A stretch of 35,987 bases of DNA from an uncultured bacterium (GTDB lineage Bacteria; Verrucomicrobiota; Lentisphaeria; Oligosphaerales; Oligosphaeraceae). The position numbers and the translations under genes were made by a program. Shown here in pieces: positions 1 through 8,670 of the stretch. The DNA lies in the NCBI GenBank assembly GCA_902776645.1, contig CACYQT010000052.1, positions 9,695 through 45,681 of the forward strand, in the 5' to 3' direction. Positions within the stretch are counted from its first letter, which is position 1, and each line of letters opens with the position of its first letter. The notes under the pieces are model-generated. The model saw only the letters and a program-made list of their open reading frames with translations, made no database searches and had not been told where the DNA came from.

Positions 1-404
1 GATTCCTTAAGTTGCGCAAGCCTTTGTTCCTCAACGTTTTTCGGTTCGTTTTTCGGCGTCTTCGCCAGTCTCTGGATTTCACGGCTGAGCTTTCGCACAT
101 CGCATTGACGCTTTTCCTGCCTGACCATGCGGTCGTACAATGCGTTGTCTTCGCCGCGCAGTTTGTCAACCTCCTGAAAATGATCCGCCAACTGGGCCAG
201 ATACGCGTCCATGGCCTCCGGATACGCCTTGCGGCGCTTTTCAATCTCCTCCAGCAGATCCGGTGCGTTCGCGCGGTAATAGCCCAGCATAGCCTCCGCC
301 TCCACGTTCGGGCGGACGCGTTTCAGCGTTTCCGCAAGCTCCTCCTGCGCAACGGCGGCCAGGCAGACCGCCATTGTCATCAGCATGACCATCGTCTTCC
401 GCAT
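1..404 (-). CDS. Secreted coiled-coil protein of unknown function (partial, C-terminus outside window)
   Basis: Reading the minus strand from the ATG at 404 gives an open frame of 134 codons that runs off the left edge. It begins MRKTMVMLMTMAVCLAAVAQ, a typical signal peptide with a probable cleavage site after AVAQ or just before it. The rest is charged and rich in Glu, Lys, Arg and Leu (for example LLEEIEKRRKAYPEAMDAYL), which predicts long helices or a coiled coil in the periplasm. It starts 21 bases after the stop of the upstream YejA-like gene and has a good ribosome site (AGGAGAG) about 6 bases before the ATG, so it is probably the last gene seen of that operon. I do not recognise a family. 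The coding assignment rests on the signal peptide, ribosome site and operon position. Confidence 0.72.
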   Translation of the reverse strand, partial: MRKTMVMLMTMAVCLAAVAQEELAETLKRVRPNVEAEAMLGYYRANAPDLLEEIEKRRKAYPEAMDAYLAQLADHFQEVDKLRGEDNALYDRMVRQEKRQCDVRKLSREIQRLAKTPKNEPKNVEEQRLAQLKE

Positions 405-425
405 GGAATCTCCTCTCCTTCTGTT

Positions 426-2174
426 CTATTCGAATTTCACGGCCTTCGGCCGCGCGGGCAGCGCCTCGTTCCCCTTGCGCGCTTCCTCAAGCTCCGCGAC
501 CGCGTCTTCGTCAATCCACCAATAGGAGCTGTAACCGCCTCCGCCATCGTATTTTCCAAGCACTGTTTTCGGCGTTCCGAACTTGTTCCAATACAACAGA
601 CGGATGTAGTTGATGTTCCACAAAAGAACATACGGGAACTCGTCATAGACGATCTTGTCGATCTGGCGGCAGATTTCATTCCGCTCCGTCACACTGAATA
701 TCGCCTTCTGCTTCTCAATCAGAGCGTCGACGGCCGCATTGCGGAATCCGGTCAGATTGCTGCCGCCTTCACGGTCCGCCTCCTTCGACGACCACATGGA
801 TTCCGGATTCTTGAACAGGCCGGAGCTCCACGCCGCCCATGTCATGTCGAAGTTGTACGCATCCATGTCTTTAGCCCATGCCGACCAGTCTTTCGTCTCA
901 ATCGTCATCTTGATGCCGACGTCCTTCAACGCCGAGCCGAACATCGTCACATACTTGTCCGAATTGCCGCCGCGGTTCAGAAACACGAAGCTGAACTCCT
1001 TTCCGTTCTTCTCGAGAATTCCCGTGGCGGGATTCACCTTCCAGCCGGCCTCCGCCAGCAGTTTCCGCGCGGCCGCCGGATCGAATTTCACCAGTTCGTT
1101 CTTGCACGGATGCTCCGCGTCGTACAGATCCTCCCAGAAGGAACGGTGCATGAAATACTGGCTGTACATCATCGTCGTGTTCATCGTCTCGCGGTCGACC
1201 AGATGCGCAAGTGCCTTGCGGACACGGACATCGTCAAATGGCGGCCGCCGCATGTTCATCGCGAACCCCTGGAAGCCCACCGGGCTGTAGTTGTAGATCG
1301 ACTGCTTCACGATCCAATTCTGACGCACCGCCGGCACACGCTCTTCGATTTTGTGCCATTGGCTCGCCGTATAGACGTGGAAGACGTCGATTTCGCCTTT
1401 CAGGAACGCCTCGAACGCGTTGTCCTGCTCTTCGAAGAACACGCATCTGATTTCATCGAAGTTGTTGAGGTTCTGCTGGTTCTTCCAGCCGTTCCGCCAC
1501 CAGTCATGCCGCCGTTCGAGAACGAGATAGAAGCCTTCCTTCAGCTCTTTGATGCGATACGGGCCGGACACGACGGGAAATTCGAAGTTGATCTTGTTGA
1601 AATCCTTTCCCTCCCAAATGTGCTTCGGAAGGATCTCCATGCCGCCGCATGCGCCGAGATTTTGCCAGTGGACTTCCTTCGCGCGGAAGCGAACGGCTTT
1701 TCCATCATCCACGATTTCAGGAACTTCCAGACGTTCAAGAGCCAGTTTGTGCGCTCCGGTCATGTTCTTCGGATCCACGATGGTCTTGTAAGTCCAGACA
1801 ACGTCTTCAGCGGTCACGGGCTTGCCGTCGCTCCAGCGGGCCGCCGGATCCAGCCAGAACGTGAACTCCAGCTTGTCATCCGAAATCGTCCATTTCTCCG
1901 CCAACGCGCGGTCGTATTCCAGCGTGCTCGAATCCATTTCGATCAGGCTTTCGAACATCGCGCCAAAAACGCGTGCGCTCATGACGTTGTTGTCCAGCAA
2001 GTAGTTAAGACTCTTTGGGGACGCGCCAAGATATTCCTTTAAAAGTCCGCCCTGCTCCGCCAGCGGGCTGGCGACGGGATCCGGCTTGTTGATCCGGCTG
2101 TCCTTCGGATAGAAATCCGCCGCGAACAGCATGGACGACAACATCAAAACGACGGCTAGGCTGATTTTCTTCAT
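426..2174 (-). CDS. Extracellular solute-binding protein family 5, YejA-like (peptide ABC transporter)
   Basis: This is a 582-residue periplasmic binding protein of the SBP_bac_5 family, which captures oligopeptides or similar ligands for an Opp/Dpp/Yej-type ABC transporter. Residues 1-19 (MKKISLAVVLMLSSMLFAA) form a signal peptide. The family signature near the N-terminus is clear: a block around LIEMDSSTLEYDRALAEKW followed by WSDGKPVTAEDVVWTYK. The stretch GFQGFAMNMRRPPFDDVRVR and the C-terminal pattern LYWNKFGTPKTVLGKYD followed by YWWIDEDA resemble the YejA branch (about 600 residues). The start at 2174 is chosen because AAAGGAGGAG lies about 9 bases upstream. A frame extension to 2210 would overlap sppA and lacks such a site. 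It lies 25 bases after sppA, which suggests co-transcription with a membrane protease. No permease or ATPase gene adjoins it; the permeases at 29728-31863 sit beside another binding protein. Confidence 0.9.
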   Translation of the reverse strand: MKKISLAVVLMLSSMLFAADFYPKDSRINKPDPVASPLAEQGGLLKEYLGASPKSLNYLLDNNVMSARVFGAMFESLIEMDSSTLEYDRALAEKWTISDDKLEFTFWLDPAARWSDGKPVTAEDVVWTYKTIVDPKNMTGAHKLALERLEVPEIVDDGKAVRFRAKEVHWQNLGACGGMEILPKHIWEGKDFNKINFEFPVVSGPYRIKELKEGFYLVLERRHDWWRNGWKNQQNLNNFDEIRCVFFEEQDNAFEAFLKGEIDVFHVYTASQWHKIEERVPAVRQNWIVKQSIYNYSPVGFQGFAMNMRRPPFDDVRVRKALAHLVDRETMNTTMMYSQYFMHRSFWEDLYDAEHPCKNELVKFDPAAARKLLAEAGWKVNPATGILEKNGKEFSFVFLNRGGNSDKYVTMFGSALKDVGIKMTIETKDWSAWAKDMDAYNFDMTWAAWSSGLFKNPESMWSSKEADREGGSNLTGFRNAAVDALIEKQKAIFSVTERNEICRQIDKIVYDEFPYVLLWNINYIRLLYWNKFGTPKTVLGKYDGGGGYSSYWWIDEDAVAELEEARKGNEALPARPKAVKFE

Positions 2175-2199
2175 GGCTAGGCACTCCTCCTTTGAACGG

Positions 2200-3522
2200 T
2201 CACAGGCCAAGAACGCCTGGGGCCAGATAATACAGCCGTCCGGGCTGCAACTGGACAGCAGCCGCCTTCATCAACGGATTGTCGGTCGCGCGCATCTCTA
2301 TCAGGCTGTCCCAGAAGCGGCTGCGCACGCCGTATTTGACGACGCACGGCTTCTCCGCGTTGCCAAGCTCCCGCGCCTTCGCCAAAGCCTCCTCCATGCC
2401 GCCCAGTTCGTCCACAAGCCCCAATTCCAGGGCCCGCGCGCCGCTGACGACACGGCCGTCCGCGAACTCCGCGTTGCGGACGGCGTTTTCATCCGCGTAC
2501 GCAGGACGCCCCGCGGCCACGATTTTCGCGAATTCGCCGAACGATTCGTCGATGTGCTGCTGCAGATATGTTTTCTCGTCATCCGTCATGTCGCGCATCA
2601 TCGACATCATGTCCTTCATGTTGCCGGATTTGATGACGACCGGCTTGACGCCGATCTTCTCCGCCAAACCTTTTATATTATAGGAGGACATGATGACGCC
2701 GACGCTGCCGGTCATCGTCATCCGGTTCGCGACGATCCAGTCGCCGCCGGCCGCCAGATAATAGCCGCCGCTCGCCCCGAGACTGTGCATGCACGTCACG
2801 ACTTTCTTGCCGGAGGCGCGGCAGTCCTGCAACGCCTTGTGGATCTCGTCCGTCGCCACGATCTCCCCGCCGGGGGAATCCATGTCCAGAACGATCGCCT
2901 CGACATTCTTGTTCTTTTTCAGCTCCTGGAAGATCTTGCAAAGATCTCCGGCCGACGCGATTCCCGTGGCGCCGCGGCCGCGCATGATGATGCCTTTCAC
3001 GTCAACGACGGCGATTTCGCGCTTGCTGTCGGTCTTCACGATGACACGCCGCGTCAGATCGCCTTTCGCCGTCAATTCGCTTCCGGAAAGCGTGGTGGAC
3101 ACATCGCCGATCTCCGTGTCCAGAATCGAACCGACGCATGCGCCAAGGGCGCCAATCGCGACAATCGCCAGAATTGGCAGCAGGATGAAGAAGATGAGAA
3201 CGGCGATCAGAAAGCCCCACAGCCATCCGTGGGAACGCTTGCCCGCATACGGGCAGACGACCGGACCGAAACGATGATATGTCGTATGAGGCTGCTGCGG
3301 AGGCTGTTGCGGCGGAATCTGGTAATAGCCGCTGTTCATGGGAGGCGGCGGCTGCGGCGGATAATAGCCGCCTTGAGGCGGAACTTGCTGGCGGTAGTCC
3401 TGCTGCATGTTGACAGGCGTCGCCATCGGCGGCGGCGCGCCGGCACCGCCCGAAGGCTGCGCCATGGCCGGATTTTCCTGTGGCCTCTGATTGTCCAATG
3501 GCTGCCCGTTCTGTTCGCTCAT
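2200..3522 (-). CDS. sppA: Signal peptide peptidase SppA-type serine protease (peptidase S49)
   Basis: This is a 440-residue membrane-anchored protease of family S49, which degrades cleaved signal peptides and membrane-associated peptides with a Ser-Lys dyad. Residues 1-80 are rich in Pro, Gln, Gly and Tyr and probably cytoplasmic and disordered. Residues 99-130 form one strong transmembrane segment, and the ClpP-like protease domain runs from about 168 to 400. The motif DMDSPGGE lies at 213-220. The nucleophile is probably Ser251 in SLGASGGYY, and the general base probably Lys303 in IKSGNMKDM. The 52-residue spacing matches the Ser147/Lys199 pair known for the short Bacillus SppA. The short single-domain form is implied by length. 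It sits 63 bases after a secreted unknown and 25 before a peptide-binding protein, so it may act in envelope peptide turnover. The long proline-rich tail before the membrane segment is unusual. Confidence 0.93.
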   Translation of the reverse strand: MSEQNGQPLDNQRPQENPAMAQPSGGAGAPPPMATPVNMQQDYRQQVPPQGGYYPPQPPPPMNSGYYQIPPQQPPQQPHTTYHRFGPVVCPYAGKRSHGWLWGFLIAVLIFFILLPILAIVAIGALGACVGSILDTEIGDVSTTLSGSELTAKGDLTRRVIVKTDSKREIAVVDVKGIIMRGRGATGIASAGDLCKIFQELKKNKNVEAIVLDMDSPGGEIVATDEIHKALQDCRASGKKVVTCMHSLGASGGYYLAAGGDWIVANRMTMTGSVGVIMSSYNIKGLAEKIGVKPVVIKSGNMKDMMSMMRDMTDDEKTYLQQHIDESFGEFAKIVAAGRPAYADENAVRNAEFADGRVVSGARALELGLVDELGGMEEALAKARELGNAEKPCVVKYGVRSRFWDSLIEMRATDNPLMKAAAVQLQPGRLYYLAPGVLGL

Positions 3523-3585
3523 GTTGTCATCCTCCGACGTATTTTGTTTTGAATGGCCCGAATCAGGGCCGACGGCGTTCGCATG

Positions 3586-4461
3586 TCATGGCTTCTGTTG
3601 CTGCGGCGCCGTTTCCTTCAAATTGTAGTCCTTGCCTTGCTGCGCGACACGCGCATGCTCCACTTTCAGATAACCGGACGAACGGCTCAGTTGCGGATAG
3701 CCGCCGTCCGCCACGTAATAGACCTGCTGACGCAGTTTCACGACCTCTCCGATCATGCTGTACACGGAATACGAATACAGATGCGGCGCGACCTGTATGA
3801 GAATGTGGATGGCGCTGCTTCCGTCGACATCCATCTGCGGGACGGACGACCCCATGAACGGCCCGAGACGGAAGACGCCATAGACCAGTTCGTCGTCCTC
3901 CACGCGCAGACACCACATGCTGCCGACGGAATCCGTGAACTGGATGAGCTTCACTTTCACATTGCGGATCTGGTCCGTCTCCTTCTTCATCGGCAGGCCG
4001 ATGACTTTCTCCTTGAGGACGTTCCCTTCCTTCACTTCCACGATGATCGGCTCCGACGCGCAGTCGTGCGCCAGACGATGGTGGCTGATGCGGGCCTCGA
4101 TTTTATAAACGTCCGGCCGCTGCATGTCGAACAGCGTGTTGATGTCCAGAACGAGCTGGCGGTTCAGTCCGGGGGCGAGAATGATGTCCTCCATGGGATT
4201 CGCAGACGGATCAAGACATTTGACCAACTGGCCGGACTGGCGGCGGATGACAAACGTCAGCTTGCCTTGTTCGGTTGAATTCTCTCCGCCGAAGACAAGC
4301 GTGTTGCCACTGTAGTTGCGAACGGTCAGCCTCAGTTTGACGCGTTCGTAGCGAAGATAGCAATTCTGCTCGGCTTCCAGTTTCATGCCCAGCTGCGCAT
4401 GCGCGCCCATGCCCAAAAGCATCATGGCGCCCGCCATAGCCAATAACTTCCGATAAGCCAT
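3586..4461 (-). CDS. Secreted protein of unknown function
   Basis: This is a 291-residue protein with a signal peptide (MAYRKLLAMAGAMMLLGMGAHAQ) and no further membrane segment. The mature part looks all-beta: LEAEQNCYLRYERVKLRLTV followed by GNTLVFGG and LAPGLNRQLVLDINTLFDM resembles an immunoglobulin-like fold, of the kind seen in protease- or envelope-associated beta-sandwich domains. I recognise no catalytic motif. The ATG at 4461 has AAAGGAGAA about 6 bases upstream. It lies 38 bases after the GT9 gene and 63 before sppA, on the same strand, so it is probably co-transcribed with them. The tail ends in a short Gln/Pro run (PQQQKP). Function unknown; it is likely periplasmic. Confidence 0.8.
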   Translation of the reverse strand: MAYRKLLAMAGAMMLLGMGAHAQLGMKLEAEQNCYLRYERVKLRLTVRNYSGNTLVFGGENSTEQGKLTFVIRRQSGQLVKCLDPSANPMEDIILAPGLNRQLVLDINTLFDMQRPDVYKIEARISHHRLAHDCASEPIIVEVKEGNVLKEKVIGLPMKKETDQIRNVKVKLIQFTDSVGSMWCLRVEDDELVYGVFRLGPFMGSSVPQMDVDGSSAIHILIQVAPHLYSYSVYSMIGEVVKLRQQVYYVADGGYPQLSRSSGYLKVEHARVAQQGKDYNLKETAPQQQKP

Positions 4462-4499
4462 CTTGTTCTCCTTTTATTCCGATCTCTTATTCAAACGAT

Positions 4500-5552
4500 T
4501 CATTTCATGGATGTTGCAGACGTTCTATTTCGTTCCAGCGCGGCCAGCAGCCCGTCCGCCACCTTCTCCGCGTCCGTCCAGCCATTGCATTTGACACCCT
4601 GCAATGGACATTGTTTCTTGAAACATGGACTTTTAGGGCATCCGCTGCGGAAAACGACATGCAGACCGGGCCCGTACGGGCCCGTCAATACGGGATCGGT
4701 CGCCCCGAACAACGCGACACAGGGCTTCTTCAACGCCGCCGCGATGTGCATGGGACCGCTGTCGTTCGTCAGCAACGCGTCGCTTCTGGAAAGCAGTCCG
4801 ACCAGCCCCGTCATGTTGCTTTTGCCCGCAAGATTCAACGGCTTCGCCGCTTGGCAGCCGGACACGACTTTCTCGCAAACAGGCCGTTCGTCCGGAGCCC
4901 CCAGCAACCATATCCGGACATTCGGCCGTCTTTTTGAAACGGCATCCAGAACGGATGAGAAAAATTCCGCCGGCCAGTTCTTGCTCGGCCATCTGGAAGA
5001 GCATCCGACGGCCAGTACGGGCCCGTTCCCTTCGCAATCCGCCAGCAGATTGTCCGCCGCCGCCAGCCATTCCGGATTGACGTTCAAATCCGGAATCCGC
5101 AACTCTCCGCAGCCCGAAAACGCCTGCCGAACCAAATCGCCGTTCTTTTCGACGGCATGGCGATGCTTCTCCAACGGCGCGTATTTCTCCGTATAGAACA
5201 AAGGGGAGAACTCGCGGCCGGTCGAGAAGCCAATCCGCCGCGGCGCACGGCTTGCCCACGACATCAGCCCGCTTCGCAGAAGCCCCTGGAAATCGATGGA
5301 CACGTCATATTTCTCTTGCCGAAGATCCTCCAGAAACGCTTTGCGGGCATCACGATGCCATATCCGCGAACGCGGGAATTTGACGATCCTGTCCACGCCT
5401 GGAAACATCCCCAGAATGCCCGCCAGGCTGTCGTTCACGACCCATGTCAGCGATTCCAGTTCGCTTCCAAGATGGCGTCGAAGCATGTCAACCGCCGGAA
5501 ACGCGTGGACCACGTCCCCCAGACTGCTTGGTTTTATGACCAGTAATCTCAC
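4500..5552 (-). CDS. Glycosyltransferase family 9 (lipopolysaccharide heptosyltransferase-like)
   Basis: This is a 350-residue GT9 enzyme of the WaaC/WaaF type, which transfers heptose (or a related sugar) from an ADP-sugar to lipopolysaccharide core at the inner face of the cytoplasmic membrane. The N-terminus RLLVIKPSSLGDVVHAFPA is the classic GT9 start. The C-terminal donor-binding motif NDSGPMHIAAALKKPCVALF followed by GATDP and GPYGP is also clear. The start is set at the GTG at 5552 because AAAAGGAG lies 6 bases upstream. A TTG at 5573 would extend the protein by seven residues but overlaps that ribosome site. A Cys-rich tail (CPKSPCFKKQCPLQGVKC) resembles that of WaaF-type proteins. 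It implies an outer membrane with LPS or a similar glycolipid. The exact sugar is not decided by sequence. Confidence 0.9.
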   Translation of the reverse strand: MRLLVIKPSSLGDVVHAFPAVDMLRRHLGSELESLTWVVNDSLAGILGMFPGVDRIVKFPRSRIWHRDARKAFLEDLRQEKYDVSIDFQGLLRSGLMSWASRAPRRIGFSTGREFSPLFYTEKYAPLEKHRHAVEKNGDLVRQAFSGCGELRIPDLNVNPEWLAAADNLLADCEGNGPVLAVGCSSRWPSKNWPAEFFSSVLDAVSKRRPNVRIWLLGAPDERPVCEKVVSGCQAAKPLNLAGKSNMTGLVGLLSRSDALLTNDSGPMHIAAALKKPCVALFGATDPVLTGPYGPGLHVVFRSGCPKSPCFKKQCPLQGVKCNGWTDAEKVADGLLAALERNRTSATSMK

Positions 5553-5572
5553 GGTTGACTCCTTTTCAAACA

Positions 5573-5597
5573 ATTATGCATTATGCATTATGAATTA
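5573..5597. repeat. Heptamer tandem array, unit ATTATGC
   Basis: Three consecutive 7-base units (ATTATGC, ATTATGC, ATTATGA) are followed by ATTA. The array fills most of the 47-base gap between the metallophosphoesterase stop (5600) and the GT9 start (5552). It ends 3 bases from the stop codon. It belongs to the group of intergenic short-unit arrays described in the findings. Confidence 0.85.
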
Positions 5598-5599
5598 CA

Positions 5600-6349
5600 T
5601 CAACGCCCTACGGCCAGCCGATCCGCCAGACGTGGCGGCAGCCCTGCGTCGATGATTTTCTGCTGCGTCGTCGCGACATCATATTCGACGCGATACAGCC
5701 GGACGAGCGACTCATCCGGTGAAAACACGGCGAAGGCCGCCCGCCTGTCTCCGTCACGCGGCTGGCCGACGCTTCCGACATTGATCAGATACTTGCGGTT
5801 CTGGCCGATCAGGACGCTGTCATAGAAACCGCCCGTAATCGTCAAGTCGTTCTTTTCAAAGGCCAACGGCACATGCGTATGGCCCATGAAGCAAATCGAG
5901 AACGTCTGGTACTGGAAGCAGGTCTCCGCGCTGAAACGGTCGAAAATGTAGCCCCATCCGCTTGGATTGTCCAACGTTCCATGGACCAGCTGGAAGCGTC
6001 CGAAACGCGGCAAGGCGCAATGCAGCTTGTAGGGAAGCGTCCGCAGCCATTCCATGTCAACAGGCCCAAGCTGCTCCCGTGTCCATTCCACGGCGGCGGC
6101 GGCCAGCGGATTGAACCCCAGCGTCTCTTTCCCATTGGAGACATATTCGTCATGGTTGCCTTTCACGACGCCGACGAGATCGTCGCCGAGCCCGCGCAGG
6201 AGGTTCAGGCATTCCTTCGGATTCGCGTTGTAGCCAACGATATCGCCGATGCATGCGTATTTTTCAACGCCCAGTTCGCGGCATGCCGCCAAGACTGCCT
6301 CAAGGGCTTCCAGATTTCCGTGTATGTCTCCTAAAATCGCGTATTTCAT
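5600..6349 (-). CDS. Calcineurin-like metallophosphoesterase
   Basis: This is a 249-residue soluble phosphoesterase. All metal-ligand motifs of the family are present in order: GDIHGN at 7-12, GDIVGYNANP near 38, KGNHDEY near 65, VHGT near 122 and MGHTHVP near 154. These coordinate a dinuclear metal centre that hydrolyses phosphomonoesters or diesters. The compact size and order match the YfcE/MJ0936-like group (PF12850) rather than secreted phosphatases. No signal peptide is seen. The start is the ATG at 6349 (MKYAILGDIHG). A TTG two codons earlier is possible, and no strong ribosome site is seen before either. It lies 65 bases after the UPF0210 gene on the same strand. The physiological substrate cannot be told from sequence. 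Confidence 0.9.
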   Translation of the reverse strand: MKYAILGDIHGNLEALEAVLAACRELGVEKYACIGDIVGYNANPKECLNLLRGLGDDLVGVVKGNHDEYVSNGKETLGFNPLAAAAVEWTREQLGPVDMEWLRTLPYKLHCALPRFGRFQLVHGTLDNPSGWGYIFDRFSAETCFQYQTFSICFMGHTHVPLAFEKNDLTITGGFYDSVLIGQNRKYLINVGSVGQPRDGDRRAAFAVFSPDESLVRLYRVEYDVATTQQKIIDAGLPPRLADRLAVGR

Positions 6350-6414
6350 GATCAATGTTCTACCAAATATACCTTAAGACAAACTGACGTTCCCCCTCCG
6401 ACCGCCAGCGTTCA

Positions 6415-7794
6415 TCAATTGTTCAGACTGTGGATGGGGGCCGGTATATGGCCGCCGTATCGGATGAACCGCGCGGACTTGCCGATGTTCGGAACCGGCA
6501 TGACCGTGCCGCCGCCGAACAGACCGCCGAACTCAACGCGGTCGCCGGCCTTCTTGCCGGGCACGGGAATGAACCGCACCGCCGTCGTTTTCTTGTTGAT
6601 CATGCCGATCGCCATTTCATCGGCGATCATGGCGCTCAACGTTTCCTCCGGCGTGTCGCCCGGCAAGGCGATCATGTCCAGACCGACGGAGCAGACGCAT
6701 GTCATCGCCTCCAGTTTCTCGACGCTCAGCTCGCCGCGTTCCGCCGCGCCCGCCAAGGCGGAATCCTCCAAAACAGGAATGAACGCGCCGCTCAAGCCGC
6801 CGACGGATTGCGACGCGAACGCTCCGCCTTTCTTCACGGCGTCGTTCAGCATCGCGATGCACGCCGTCGAACCGGGCGCCCCAATCGCATCCAACCCAAG
6901 CATATAGAGGATTTCACCGATACTGTCGCCGACCTTCGGCGTCGGCGCCAACGACAAATCGACGATGCCGAAGCCGATGCCCAGCCGCTTCGCGACTTCG
7001 CGGCCGATCAGCTCGCCGCAACGCGTCACGCGGCAGCTCGTCTGCTTGATCTCCTCCGCCAAATCGTCCAGGCCGAGATTTTCCGCTCCGTCCCGTTCAA
7101 TCCGCCGTTCCAACGCCCTGCGCACGACGCCCGGGCCGCTGACACCGACGTTGATGATGACTTCCGGCTCCCCATGACCATGGTACGCTCCCGCCATGAA
7201 CGGATTGTCCTCCGGCTGGTTCGTGAAAACCACCAGTTTCGCGCAGGCGAAACCGTCCTGTTCACGGCTGCCTTCCGCCAACTGCTTGATGATCTTGCCA
7301 AGCTTGCCGACCGCCGTCATGTTGATGCCCGCACGGCTGGAGCCGACGTTGATGGACGCGCAGACTTTGCCCGTCGAAAGCAATGCCTGCGGAAGTGTCT
7401 CCATCAGAATGTCATCCGCCGCACTCGCGCCTTTCTGGACCTGCGCGCTGTATCCGCCGATGAAATCGACGCCGACGGACCGCGCCGCCTGGTCCATCGC
7501 CTTCGCCAACGCGACGAATCCCGCCGCGTCATGACCGGCCGCCACGTCCGCGGCCGGACTGACGGCCAGACGCTTGTTCACGATCGGCACGCCGTATTTC
7601 GTCACGATCTGGTCGCAGACTTCCACCAAATCACCGGCGTACTTTTCAATCTTGTTGACGACGCGGCGGCACATGACGTCCACGTCCTGATGGCGGCAGT
7701 CCAACAGATTGATGCCCATGGTGATGGTTCGCACGTCCAGATTGTCCTTCTGGATCATGCCGACCGTGCTGATGATTTGATCGGATCGCATCAT
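6415..7794 (-). CDS. UPF0210/PFL family protein (DUF711)
   Basis: This 459-residue protein belongs to the PFL (UPF0210, DUF711) family, whose members are about 450 residues and have a pyruvate-formate-lyase-like fold with no established reaction. Supporting blocks are ETIRMI-type text at the N-terminus (here NLDVRTITMGINLLDCRHQD), DFIGGYSAQVQKG, SINVGSSRAGINM, EVIINVGVSGPGVV, VDLSLAPTPKVGDSIGEIL and a C-terminal GGLFGGGTVMPVP. No signal peptide is present. AGGAGA lies about 9 bases before the ATG at 7794. In many genomes the family is paired with a small ACT-domain protein (UPF0237). Here the upstream neighbour is instead the phosphodiesterase gene, only 27 bases away, and no ACT gene is visible. 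Confidence 0.93.
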   Translation of the reverse strand: MMRSDQIISTVGMIQKDNLDVRTITMGINLLDCRHQDVDVMCRRVVNKIEKYAGDLVEVCDQIVTKYGVPIVNKRLAVSPAADVAAGHDAAGFVALAKAMDQAARSVGVDFIGGYSAQVQKGASAADDILMETLPQALLSTGKVCASINVGSSRAGINMTAVGKLGKIIKQLAEGSREQDGFACAKLVVFTNQPEDNPFMAGAYHGHGEPEVIINVGVSGPGVVRRALERRIERDGAENLGLDDLAEEIKQTSCRVTRCGELIGREVAKRLGIGFGIVDLSLAPTPKVGDSIGEILYMLGLDAIGAPGSTACIAMLNDAVKKGGAFASQSVGGLSGAFIPVLEDSALAGAAERGELSVEKLEAMTCVCSVGLDMIALPGDTPEETLSAMIADEMAIGMINKKTTAVRFIPVPGKKAGDRVEFGGLFGGGTVMPVPNIGKSARFIRYGGHIPAPIHSLNN

Positions 7795-7821
7795 GTTAAA
7801 TCGTCTCCTGACGTTTGATTC

Positions 7822-8589
7822 TCAACGTTTTTCCCTCTCCTTCAGGACATCCAGCATGGCCAGCGGCGCGTCCGCGTAGATGCGGAACACGCCCATGTCC
7901 AGAAGCTGCCGCATCTTCTCAGCGTCGCCGATGTTCCACGCTCCGGGCAGGACGCCCGCCGCGCGGATCGCCGCGCATTTCTCCGCCGTCACATACTGAT
8001 GGTGCATCACCAGCTCCTGAAAGCCGTTGACGCGGCATACATCTATATAGTCCTCCACCGGTACATTTTTCTTGCCGACATCGTAAAAAACATACGTTTT
8101 TGGCAAAAATTTTCGAATATTGACCAACCGCTGCAGCGTCCCTTCGTTGAATCCAGTCCATTCGACGGCGCCCGCCCGTTTCACGACGCGGGCCACTTCC
8201 TCCTCGATGTCGTCGTCCTTCAGCTGGATGGAAAAGCGCGCCTTTTTCGTCCACAGGATCATCTGCAACGCTTCGTCAAGCGTCGGAATCACCGTTCGCG
8301 GACAAGCCGTCACGTCCAGATTGTGCGCCGTCCGGTAGGAATGGCTGAAATCCAGTTCGCGCAACTCCTTCAGCGTCGATTCGGCGATCACGAGATCCGC
8401 GTCCGCCGTGCGGCCCGTCGTCGCGTCATGGCAGAGGACTGCGAATCCGTCTTTCGTCAGATGGACGTCCGTCTCCACCCAGTCCGCTCCACAGACGGCC
8501 CCCGCCATGAAGCCCGGAAGGGTGTTTTCCGGGAAATGGACGGGTTCGCCGCGATGGGCTGTCACGCCGTTATGCATGAATGTCGCCAT
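7822..8589 (-). CDS. Glycerophosphodiester phosphodiesterase family protein
   Basis: This 255-residue protein has the GDPD TIM-barrel signature. His12-Arg13 lies in AHRGE, Glu21-Asn-Thr in FPENTLPGF, Glu39 and Asp41 in WVETDVHLTKDG, and His54 in LCHD. These are the catalytic and metal-binding residues that hydrolyse glycerophosphodiesters to glycerol 3-phosphate and an alcohol. There is no signal peptide, so it is probably cytoplasmic. The C-terminal substrate loop reads GVFRIYADAPLAML, where many relatives have a D-G-I-x-T-D-x-P pattern; the change is modest. The start at 8589 has only a weak ribosome site. An ATG four codons later is an alternative. Its stop lies 27 bases before the UPF0210 gene, so the two are probably co-transcribed. 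Confidence 0.92.
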   Translation of the reverse strand: MATFMHNGVTAHRGEPVHFPENTLPGFMAGAVCGADWVETDVHLTKDGFAVLCHDATTGRTADADLVIAESTLKELRELDFSHSYRTAHNLDVTACPRTVIPTLDEALQMILWTKKARFSIQLKDDDIEEEVARVVKRAGAVEWTGFNEGTLQRLVNIRKFLPKTYVFYDVGKKNVPVEDYIDVCRVNGFQELVMHHQYVTAEKCAAIRAAGVLPGAWNIGDAEKMRQLLDMGVFRIYADAPLAMLDVLKEREKR

Positions 8590-8622
8590 ATTACCATGAA
8601 TCCTATTGTATTATGTTATCGG

Positions 8623-8656
8623 AACCGCCGAGCCGCCGGAGACCGCCCTCAGGCGG
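8623..8656. repeat. Left-arm fragment of the dispersed stem-loop element, plus small hairpin
   Basis: Bases 8623-8641 repeat exactly 19 bases of the left arm of the element at 17358-17551 (AACCGCCGAGCCGCCGGAG). No right arm follows. A small perfect hairpin (CCGCC, loop CTCA, GGCGG) comes next at 8643-8656. It looks like a decayed or solo copy between the phosphodiesterase and glycogen phosphorylase genes. Confidence 0.6.
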
Positions 8657-8670
8657 AGCTCAAGTCTTTC

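Noticed and set aside
12..2042. Long open frame of 676 codons on the plus strand opposite the YejA-like gene
   Set aside because: It is antisense to a clear SBP gene, rich in Arg, His, Leu and Val with no family features, and has no good ribosome site. It arises from strong codon bias on the real strand.
4667..4684. 18-base perfect palindrome CGGGCCCGTACGGGCCCG inside the GT9 gene
   Set aside because: It encodes the conserved GPYGPG stretch of the glycosyltransferase and is explained by Gly/Pro codons. No sign of a regulatory role.
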